Positions 1 to 5,451 of a DNA stretch of 5,451 nt are shown piece after piece. The stretch comes from Deltaproteobacteria bacterium. Lineage in GTDB: Bacteria; Myxococcota_A; Polyangia; JAAYKL01. Where the stretch lies: contig JAABTR010000215.1 of assembly GCA_011389755.1 (NCBI GenBank), positions 1 to 5,451 of the forward strand, read 5' to 3'. The position numbers were made by a program, and so were the translations under genes. Within the stretch, counting starts at the first letter, position 1; each line of letters starts with the position of its first letter. The notes below the pieces were generated by a model, which worked only from the letters and a program-made list of their open reading frames with translations, searched no databases and was not told where the DNA came from.

Positions 1-1130
1 TCGGCCCGGGTCTCGTCGAGGCGGTATTTGTCGAGGCCGAAGTCCAGCGGGTAGTCGAGGGCCAGACCAAACCACGGCGTGCCCGGGCCGTAGTTGTATC
101 CATCGCGCAAAAACCACGTGTCTAGCCGCGGTCGACCCGGGGTGTAGCCGATCCGCCAGCCCCCGACGAGCAACAGGTTGGGCCAAAAATCCGCCTTTCG
201 CATGCCCACCTTGGCCTTCATGGCCTTGACCGCGTGGCGGAGCGCCTCCAGCTCGGGGCGGCGGTCCAGCGCGAGCTGCTTGTAGTCATCCATCGGTTTC
301 AGGGCAAAATCCCGCTGCTCCTGGGGCTTGTCGACGATGTCGATCCGTTGGGCGCTCGGTTCGCCAACCAGGAAGCGCAGCCCCGCCAAGGCGACGTTTT
401 CGATTTCCTTTGCCTGGGCTTCATACTGGTCGACCTCGCCTTCGAAGATCTTGACCTTTATGAGGTCTATCTGAGTCGTCTCTCCTTCTTGGTTCTCGAG
501 GTCCTCCTCGATCTTCGTGCGGGCCTTTTTGAGATAACCGCGTCCCTTGTCGATGGTGTAGAGCATCTCCCGGGCGCCCTCGATGGCGTAGTAGGCTTTG
601 GCGACCAGCAATCGGATCTTGTGCTCGAACCGCGGAAGCTCAGCCTCTTTGGCCTTGAGGGCTTGGCCGACCGCTTTCTTGGAAGAGGTGATCTTGCCGA
701 AGGTGTAGAGGGGGACCCCGCCGCGGATCTCGAACTGGAATGTCGGCCCCCAGGGTTCGGAGAAGTCGATCTCGTCGGGATCCCTCCGGTCTTCAGAGAC
801 CACGACGTAGTAAGTCTCCCCGGTCTCAGGGTCTTCTATCGGCATTCGTTTAATATCTTTGTTCGGGACGATGGAGGCAAAAGCGGCTATCTCGAAACGA
901 GAAAACGGGGCCCAGGTCACCTGCGACACTTGGGCTTCGATGGCCTCGACCCGATGCCGCTGCGCCTTGAGCTCGAGGCTGTTTTGCACCGCCTTTTGCG
1001 TGGCTTGCTCCAAGGTGAGCCGAAGGGCCGAGTCGGCGTCTGCCGGGTCGCTTTTTGGCTCTTCGTCGGCGCGCGCTTCGACTCCGAAAGCCATCAAGAT
1101 CACCAGACACGCGCACACCGCAGTAAACAT
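1..1130 (-). CDS. TolC family outer-membrane efflux protein, C-terminus cut by window edge
   Basis: The product should be an outer-membrane channel that works as a trimer with an inner-membrane transporter and periplasmic adaptor (type I secretion or RND/ABC efflux). Seen: 376 codons reading off the left edge. Residues 1-21 look like a signal peptide (hydrophobic VCACLVILMAFG, then EARA before DEEP), although its n-region has no positive charge. Two outer-membrane efflux half-repeats follow. The first starts near residue 38 (LTLEQATQKAVQNSLELKAQ) and includes PLYTFGKI at 140-147. The second starts near 284 (DRRPELEALRHAVKAMKAKV at 289-308, then FWPNLLLVGGW). Long helical, charged stretches at 150-250 fit the periplasmic barrel. 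TolC proteins usually have 400-500 residues, so roughly the last 50-100 are missing here. Residues 88-128 form a polar, acidic insertion. The start is uncertain: ATG at 1130 gives the cleanest signal peptide, and an in-frame ATG at 1154 adds MQTNTIDN; neither has a clear Shine-Dalgarno. The family call is secure; the substrate cannot be told. Confidence 0.9.
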   Translation of the reverse strand, partial: MFTAVCACLVILMAFGVEARADEEPKSDPADADSALRLTLEQATQKAVQNSLELKAQRHRVEAIEAQVSQVTWAPFSRFEIAAFASIVPNKDIKRMPIEDPETGETYYVVVSEDRRDPDEIDFSEPWGPTFQFEIRGGVPLYTFGKITSSKKAVGQALKAKEAELPRFEHKIRLLVAKAYYAIEGAREMLYTIDKGRGYLKKARTKIEEDLENQEGETTQIDLIKVKIFEGEVDQYEAQAKEIENVALAGLRFLVGEPSAQRIDIVDKPQEQRDFALKPMDDYKQLALDRRPELEALRHAVKAMKAKVGMRKADFWPNLLLVGGWRIGYTPGRPRLDTWFLRDGYNYGPGTPWFGLALDYPLDFGLDKYRLDETRA

Positions 1131-1161
1131 GTTGTCAATCGTGTTCGTTTGCATCAGCGCT

Positions 1162-1190
1162 TTTATACCAGGCGCTACGGTCGGAGAAAA
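1162..1190 (-). promoter_or_regulatory. Candidate extended -10 promoter for the TolC gene
   Basis: Read on the minus strand, positions 1170-1162 spell TGGTATAAA: an extended -10 TGn followed by TATAAA, which matches TATAAT at five of six bases. Seventeen bases upstream is TTTTCT (1190-1185), a poor -35 matching TTGACA at three of six, as is tolerated when an extended -10 is present. Transcription would start near 1155, about 25 bases before the ATG at 1130. It would make the alternative ATG at 1154 essentially leaderless. This is motif matching only. Confidence 0.4.
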
Positions 1191-1194
1191 GGTG
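1183..1194 (+). promoter_or_regulatory. Possible alternative start of the regulator: GGAG Shine-Dalgarno plus GTG
   Basis: GGAG at 1183-1186 sits five bases before GTG at 1192, which is in frame with the downstream regulator and would add 24 residues. It is the only good Shine-Dalgarno near the gene; ATG 1264 has just a distant GGA at 1250-1252 and ATG 1273 has none. Against it, the added residues resemble no kinase N-terminus, and the start would leave only about 60 bases between the divergent genes and place the palindromes inside coding DNA. Confidence 0.25.
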
Positions 1195-1225
1195 CCCGGG
1201 TCGCACTTTAGCGAGAATTGGTTTT

Positions 1226-1240
1226 GCCAACATCGTTGGC
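1226..1240. promoter_or_regulatory. Palindrome 1, operator or enhancer-like dyad
   Basis: GCCAAC-ATC-GTTGGC is a perfect 6-3-6 inverted repeat centred on 1233. It lies in the divergent intergenic region and is nearly duplicated 32 bp downstream. The form fits a dimeric helix-turn-helix binding site. It is too short, with a 3-base loop and no T-tract, to be a convincing terminator. The protein that binds it is unknown. Confidence 0.55.
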
Positions 1241-1253
1241 GGTCTCGTTGGAA
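1237..1253 (+). promoter_or_regulatory. Weak sigma-54-like -24/-12 element upstream of the kinase regulator
   Basis: Positions 1237-1253 read TGGCGGTCTCGTTGGAA. Against TGGCACG-N4-TTGCW, the TGGC, TTG and following A match. The GG of the -24 box and the G of the -12 box are correctly spaced, but the key -12 C is G. If used, transcription would begin near 1263, almost on the start codon. The mismatch and its overlap with the palindromes make it doubtful. Confidence 0.15.
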
Positions 1254-1257
1254 TAAT

Positions 1258-1272
1258 GCCAACATGGTTGGT
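1258..1272. promoter_or_regulatory. Palindrome 2, overlapping the kinase-regulator start codon
   Basis: GCCAAC-ATG-GTTGGT repeats palindrome 1 with two changes and keeps a perfect 5-3-5 core, CCAAC-N3-GTTGG, centred on 1265. The central ATG is the proposed start codon of the downstream gene, so a bound protein would block transcription or initiation there. A further GTTGG at 1247-1251 pairs with this site's CCAAC across 7 bases, giving five half-sites within 45 bp. Confidence 0.5.
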
Positions 1273-4200
1273 ATGAAGCGTTTCGACGACAGTATCGAGG
1301 ATGAGTCTGTTGGGGTGGTCATCAATGGTCGTTATGAGATCGTCCGCGTGCTGGGGCGAGGAGGGCTCAGTCGCGTCTTTGCGGCGCGGGATCGGGCGGG
1401 CGGGGGGCGCCTGTGCGCCCTGAAAGTGCTCGACGTCAATGCGCCGGGGACCCTGGCGCGTTTCGAGTTCGAGTGCCTCTCGCGCATCGAGAGTCCCAAC
1501 CTGGTCAGGGTTTATGAGCTCGGGGTGGTGGACGGTGTCGAAAACGGCCGAGGCTCAATACACGAGGGGGCGGCTTTCCTCACACAGGAGCTCGTCGAAG
1601 GCCTCCGGGCGGATGAGTGGGCTCGAGCGCAGGACGGGGAGGGCAAAATAGCAGCGGTGGCGCGCCTGGGGGTCGAGATAGCACAGGCCCTCATGGCCCT
1701 GCACGACAGCGGGCTCGTCCACCGGGACGTGAGCCCGGGGAACATCATCGTTCCCAAAGACGAACGAGGCGCAAGGCTCATCGATCTCGGTTTGGCGCAA
1801 GAGGCGGACGCGGCTTCGTCTCGTCCCGGTGGGACGCTCGCGTTTTTGGCACCCGAGAGGCTCGAAGGACGCGGCGGCCCCGCGGCCGACATCTACGGCC
1901 TGGGGATGACCCTGGCCTCCCTTGCGGCAGACCGGGTCCCCGAGGGCCCCTGGCAGCGCGCGCAGAGCATCTTGGGAGATGAGCCCGAGGATTTCCGAAG
2001 GGTCATCGCGCAGATGTGCCGCGCGGAACCGAGCCACCGCATCGCGAGCGCGGGAGAGTGTGCCCAGCTGCTCGAAAAGCTCACCAAAACGGGCGCCCCG
2101 TCGCCTCGACGCAAAGGGGCGACGTTGCATGGCCGGTGCGAGCGAAAGCGACCCCTCCTTGTGGCGGCGAGCTTTGTCGGGCGTTCGGAGCAGGTGGAAG
2201 CCCTGGAATCGGCTTGGCTTGGGTTTACAGACGACGAAGCGAGGCACGAGGTTCGGGGGATGTTTGTGGTTGGTCCGGCGGGCGTGGGCAAGACCCGGCT
2301 GTGTCGCCACGTCATGGCAAGAGCCCAGCTCGAGGCGTGGCGGCAAGGTGCGCAGCCGGTGCAGGTGGTTCGGGTTGATGCCCGGACGCTCGGGAGCCGG
2401 CCGGGCCAGCCGCTGCCTGCGCTGCGTGGAGGCGCGCTCGTATTTATTGAGAACGCTCACGAGACCGACCCGGACGCGCTCGCCTCGTGGCCGGGCTTTG
2501 GGGACGAGACTTGCTTTTTTGTCGTTGAGCGAAGAGATTCGGTGGGCGCCTCGAGGTGGGCGGCTCGGCTCGGCTTCGGCGTCTTGGAGGTGCCCCCGCT
2601 GCGTCCGGACGAAGAGGCCCAGCTTCTCGAGCAGATAGCGGGTCCCGGTGCCGGCTCGAAGGAGACGCTGGGCGCCACGCGTCGGCTATCCGGTGGGCTG
2701 CCGGCGATGACGATGCTCGCGTCGCGGTTCGTCGGTGACGCGGCCTCCACATGGTCCACGAGTCAAAGCTCGAACCTCGCAGAAGATGACGAAAAGCTCG
2801 CCCTTGTGGGCCGAGCCCTCAGGCAGAGCCTGGATGGAGACGAGGCAGAGCTCCTCGAGGCCGTGGCGATCCTCGGCCTCGAGGCCCACGTGGGAAATAT
2901 CGACGCCCTGCTTATGAAGGAAAACCCGATATCATCTGTCGCCGGCCTGTTTTCTCTGGAGAGCGGCGGCTGGCTCGAGCGCGTTGACAAAGAGCGTTTC
3001 GTCTTGCCTGGCTTGGTCGGGCGGGCGCTTGTCGCGAGCATGGAGCCCCGGCGGCGGCGTCTCTTGCATGGCCGAGCCTATGAGATGGCGGCCGACCCGT
3101 TTGAGCGATTCTGCCACGCCGACGGCTGCGGGGATGCACAGGCGATCTCACAGAGCTACCGCGGGGCCGTCGACGAGAGGCTGGAGCGCGGGGACCTGGA
3201 CGGCGCCGTCTTTGTCCTGGAGCGCGCAGGGGCCGCCGATGACGACTTCGTTTTGTCGGACGGCGCCGCTGTCTACGCGCGACTCTTGCGGCGAGCGGGT
3301 CGCTACGAACACGCGCTCGAGTTGCTGGAGCGCCGGGAGGCTCGCGGGGGGAAGGATGAGGCCTCGGCGCTGGAGAGAGCCCGGGTCCTCCGCCTCGCCG
3401 GGCGCCGCGAAGAGGCCGAAGCGCTGCTCGAGGATCTGGTTCGGACCGCCGAAGCCGACACCGCGCTCTGGGCCGCGACCCTCTATGCGCGCTGCGCGTT
3501 CGACGCCGGAGACCTGGGCGAAGCCGCGGCTCGACTGAGCGCGGTCCCGGCGCGGGCGGACGCGTCTTTGGCGTCTGGCGGGATCTGGTCCAGCGCGGGG
3601 CTCTTGGCGCTCGCCATGGGGGAGGTCGACAGGGCCTTGCAGCTCTTTGACACCGGGCTCGAGGCGGCCGAAGCCGCGCAAGACCCGAGGCAGGAGGCCC
3701 GATACGCGAGTCTCTGCGGGATGGCTTTTCACCGCCGAGGCGACTTCAAAGAGGCGGCGTCGATGTACGCCCGGGCCGCCGGGCTGGCTCGGGGCGCTTC
3801 GGATCGGCACGGGGGCGCCACGTATGCGGTCAACCTGGCCTCGGCGCTGACCGAGCTCGACGATTTAAAGGACGCCCTCGCGGCCTTCGACGAAGGGCTC
3901 GAGCTTCTCAAGGTGTTCGGGCGCGATGCTGAGCTCGCCCAGGCGGAGGCGAACCGCGCCGAGCTCTCCTATCGTCTCGGCGATCTGAGCGACGCGCAGG
4001 AGAGGAGCAAGCGCGCCGCTGACATCGTCGCGTGTGGCGAAAGCCCCGCTGGAGTCCGGGCGGCTGTGGGCTGCATCCGAGGAGAGGTCCTCGTCGCGCT
4101 CGAGCGGCTCGACGAGGCCGCGGTCGTGCTCGAACAGGCCGAGAGGGAGGCGACCCGAGCCCTGGACCCGGTCCTCGAGGCGGCCTGCGCGAGACACCTC

Positions 4201-5451
4201 GCCGAGCTTCGGCTGGCCAGAGGCGAGCACGATGGGGCGCGCGAAGCTCTTGAGCGCGCGCAAACAGGCAGCTCAAAGCAGGACGCGGCCTCCCTCGTGG
4301 AGCTGGCGCGCATCAAGGCGAAGCTCGAGACCGCCGGCGGTTCTGGGGGAGCCGCACAGGCGGTTCGGGACCTTGTGCATCTTTTGGACAAAGGGGGAGA
4401 CGACGCCAAATCCTCCAAGTATCTGCGGGCGTGGGTAGACGCGGCGCGCCTCGCTTTTAGATGCGGCATGACGAATGAGGGGGACCGCGCCGCGCGGGGG
4501 GCGTCGACCCTCGCCGAGTCTTTGAGAGAAAAGATCCCATCGAGATATGGCATCGGCCTGCTCGAGCTGATCGACGAAATGTCGGCGCTCTCGAAGGGGG
4601 CGGGTGCGCCCGATGATATTCAGTGGCGGCGGCTCTTGCGCGTGATCGCGAGGATGAGCACGGAGCCGCGTGTCGAGCGGTTGCTCGAGGTCATCATGGA
4701 CAGCGCCTTGGATTTTTCCGGAGCGGAGAGGGGGTTTGTGCTCATCGCTCGCGACGACGAAAAGCTCGAGATTCGTTGCGCGCGGAACCTCGACCGGGCT
4801 GCCCTCGAGGCAGAGGAGCTCGGCTACTCGCGCACCGTGGCGTTTCGAGCCGTGCGGACAGGGCGGCGCGTGGTGACGACAAACGCTCAACAAGACGAGC
4901 GCTTCTCCTCCACCCGGAGCGTTTTGGAGCTGGACCTTCGTTTCATCGTCGCCTACCCCCTGAACGTGCGGGGGGAGACGGTGGGGGCTATCTACCTCGA
5001 CAGCAGGGAGCCTCGCGGCTTCGACGAGCGGTCCGTGTCCCTCGTGGGCGCGCTGGCAGACCACGCCGCCATCGCGCTGCTGAGCGCGCGGCTGACCGAG
5101 CAAAACGCCGAAAACCTCGTCAGGATCGAAAAGCTCAACGCGCAGCTCGTCAAAAGTCTGGACGACAGGCAGCGGCAGCTCGATCGCGTGGCGTCTGAGC
5201 TCGCCAGGCGGACCGAGGTCTTGACGTCCATCCACCGCTGCGGTGATCTCGTGGCCCGCTCCAAGTCGATGAAGCGGGTTTTTCGTCTCGTCGAGCGTTT
5301 CGCCTCCACCGATCTGCCCGTCGTCATCTTGGGCGAATCCGGGACCGGCAAGGAGCTCGTCGCCAGGGCCGTTCACTTCGGGGGGGCGCGTGCGCAGGGG
5401 CCTTTCGTGGCTGAGAACTGCGCCGCCATACCGGAGACGCTGCTCGAGTCA
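1264..5451 (+). CDS. Ser/Thr kinase - STAND ATPase - TPR - GAF - sigma-54 activator fusion protein, C-terminus cut by window edge
   Basis: This is a large cytoplasmic signalling and transcription-activating protein; 1396 codons are seen without a stop. Domains in order: (1) protein kinase, about 24-272, with glycine loop GRGGLSRV (31-38), Lys54 in CALKVL, likely helix-C Glu70, HRDVSPGN (153-160), DLG (174-176), APE (196-198) and Arg259. (2) STAND/AAA_16-like ATPase, about 304-600, with SFVGR, Walker A GPAGVGKT (337-344), a degenerate Walker B VFIENAHETD (393-402), LSGGLP (475-480), then a winged-helix-like part. (3) About ten to twelve TPR-like hairpins, 624-1090, for example LALAMGEVDRALQLFDTGLE (781-800). 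(4) GAF, about 1122-1275, with NAQQDERFSS and the usual GAIYLDS strand. (5) Helical, probably coiled-coil linker, 1276-1322. (6) Sigma-54 AAA+ domain from about 1330, with GESGTGKE (1357-1364) and NCAAIPETLLES at the edge. GAFTGA, Walker B and a C-terminal Fis-type helix-turn-helix are expected beyond the window. Related chains annotated as sigma-54-interacting regulators with an N-terminal kinase are known in Myxococcota. ATG 1264 was chosen because the kinase fold begins about 21 residues later; ATG 1273 or GTG 1192 remain possible. Signal and target genes are unknown. Confidence 0.93.
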   Translation, partial: MVGMKRFDDSIEDESVGVVINGRYEIVRVLGRGGLSRVFAARDRAGGGRLCALKVLDVNAPGTLARFEFECLSRIESPNLVRVYELGVVDGVENGRGSIHEGAAFLTQELVEGLRADEWARAQDGEGKIAAVARLGVEIAQALMALHDSGLVHRDVSPGNIIVPKDERGARLIDLGLAQEADAASSRPGGTLAFLAPERLEGRGGPAADIYGLGMTLASLAADRVPEGPWQRAQSILGDEPEDFRRVIAQMCRAEPSHRIASAGECAQLLEKLTKTGAPSPRRKGATLHGRCERKRPLLVAASFVGRSEQVEALESAWLGFTDDEARHEVRGMFVVGPAGVGKTRLCRHVMARAQLEAWRQGAQPVQVVRVDARTLGSRPGQPLPALRGGALVFIENAHETDPDALASWPGFGDETCFFVVERRDSVGASRWAARLGFGVLEVPPLRPDEEAQLLEQIAGPGAGSKETLGATRRLSGGLPAMTMLASRFVGDAASTWSTSQSSNLAEDDEKLALVGRALRQSLDGDEAELLEAVAILGLEAHVGNIDALLMKENPISSVAGLFSLESGGWLERVDKERFVLPGLVGRALVASMEPRRRRLLHGRAYEMAADPFERFCHADGCGDAQAISQSYRGAVDERLERGDLDGAVFVLERAGAADDDFVLSDGAAVYARLLRRAGRYEHALELLERREARGGKDEASALERARVLRLAGRREEAEALLEDLVRTAEADTALWAATLYARCAFDAGDLGEAAARLSAVPARADASLASGGIWSSAGLLALAMGEVDRALQLFDTGLEAAEAAQDPRQEARYASLCGMAFHRRGDFKEAASMYARAAGLARGASDRHGGATYAVNLASALTELDDLKDALAAFDEGLELLKVFGRDAELAQAEANRAELSYRLGDLSDAQERSKRAADIVACGESPAGVRAAVGCIRGEVLVALERLDEAAVVLEQAEREATRALDPVLEAACARHLAELRLARGEHDGAREALERAQTGSSKQDAASLVELARIKAKLETAGGSGGAAQAVRDLVHLLDKGGDDAKSSKYLRAWVDAARLAFRCGMTNEGDRAARGASTLAESLREKIPSRYGIGLLELIDEMSALSKGAGAPDDIQWRRLLRVIARMSTEPRVERLLEVIMDSALDFSGAERGFVLIARDDEKLEIRCARNLDRAALEAEELGYSRTVAFRAVRTGRRVVTTNAQQDERFSSTRSVLELDLRFIVAYPLNVRGETVGAIYLDSREPRGFDERSVSLVGALADHAAIALLSARLTEQNAENLVRIEKLNAQLVKSLDDRQRQLDRVASELARRTEVLTSIHRCGDLVARSKSMKRVFRLVERFASTDLPVVILGESGTGKELVARAVHFGGARAQGPFVAENCAAIPETLLES

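Larger units (their letters stand above)
1131..1263. other. Divergent intergenic region shared by the TolC gene and the kinase-regulator gene
   Basis: About 133 bases separate the two outward-reading start codons, so both promoters must lie here or inside the 5' ends of the genes. The stretch is visibly more AT-rich than the flanking coding DNA. It holds the candidate TolC promoter on the minus strand (near 1162-1190) and a cluster of GTTGG/CCAAC half-sites at 1227-1271. No small gene or structured RNA was recognised in it. Confidence 0.75.

Noticed and set aside
1132..1169. A plus-strand sigma-70 promoter made of TTGTCA (1132-1137) and TATACC (1164-1169)
   Set aside because: The spacer is 26 bases, far from the usual 16-18, and no suitable -10 occurs at the right distance.
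234..1211. A 325-codon plus-strand open frame opposite the TolC gene
   Set aside because: The minus strand encodes a recognisable TolC protein with signal peptide, RPEL and PLYTFGK motifs. The plus-strand frame has no recognisable domain and is a GC-driven antisense shadow.
1226..1240. Palindrome 1 as a transcription terminator
   Set aside because: The 6-bp stem with a 3-base loop has no following T-tract, and it lies between the 5' ends of divergent genes, where a terminator is not expected.
1555..2460. A 301-codon minus-strand open frame under the kinase and ATPase
   Set aside because: HRD, DLG, APE and Walker A motifs are all on the plus strand in one frame; the antisense product is of shadow composition.
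4273..5376. A 367-codon minus-strand open frame under the GAF region
   Set aside because: It lies entirely opposite the GAF and sigma-54 coding sequence, which has clear family motifs. Its product (His/Arg/Gly/Pro-rich) resembles no known family.
5251..5451. Calling the C-terminal AAA+ module inactive because GAFTGA is missing
   Set aside because: The window ends about 32 residues after the Walker A, before GAFTGA would appear, so its absence says nothing.

Overview
The window is GC-rich and holds two large genes transcribed away from each other, both cut by the window edges. GC-rich codon use, an HRDVSPxN-type kinase catalytic loop, and a eukaryotic-type kinase fused to a sigma-54 activator module together suggest a Myxococcota or other former 'deltaproteobacterial' genome. 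This assignment is an inference from architecture and composition, not from a database match.

Layout. Positions 1-1130 (minus strand) encode the first 376 residues of a TolC-family outer-membrane efflux protein with a signal peptide; its C-terminus lies beyond position 1. Positions 1131-1263 are a compact divergent intergenic region. It holds a candidate extended -10 promoter for the TolC gene and two perfect palindromes (CCAAC-N3-GTTGG) whose centres are exactly 32 bp apart; the second overlaps the likely start codon of the right-hand gene. Positions 1264-5451 (plus strand) form one uninterrupted frame of 1396 codons, still open at the window end.

The plus-strand product is a signalling protein with five parts in order: a Ser/Thr protein kinase domain, a STAND/AAA_16-like ATPase, a long TPR-like superhelix, a GAF domain with a helical linker, and the start of a sigma-54 activator AAA+ domain (GESGTGKE present; the window ends before the GAFTGA loop would appear). 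It therefore carries two different P-loop NTPase modules and one kinase in a single chain.

How they may work together (inference): the regulator could sense a ligand or partner through the TPR and GAF regions and drive sigma-54 promoters. The paired palindromes between it and the TolC gene are placed where such an activator could bind, autoregulate, and control efflux. No RNA gene, mobile element, CRISPR array or convincing terminator was seen. There is no gene-free stretch longer than 300 bases.
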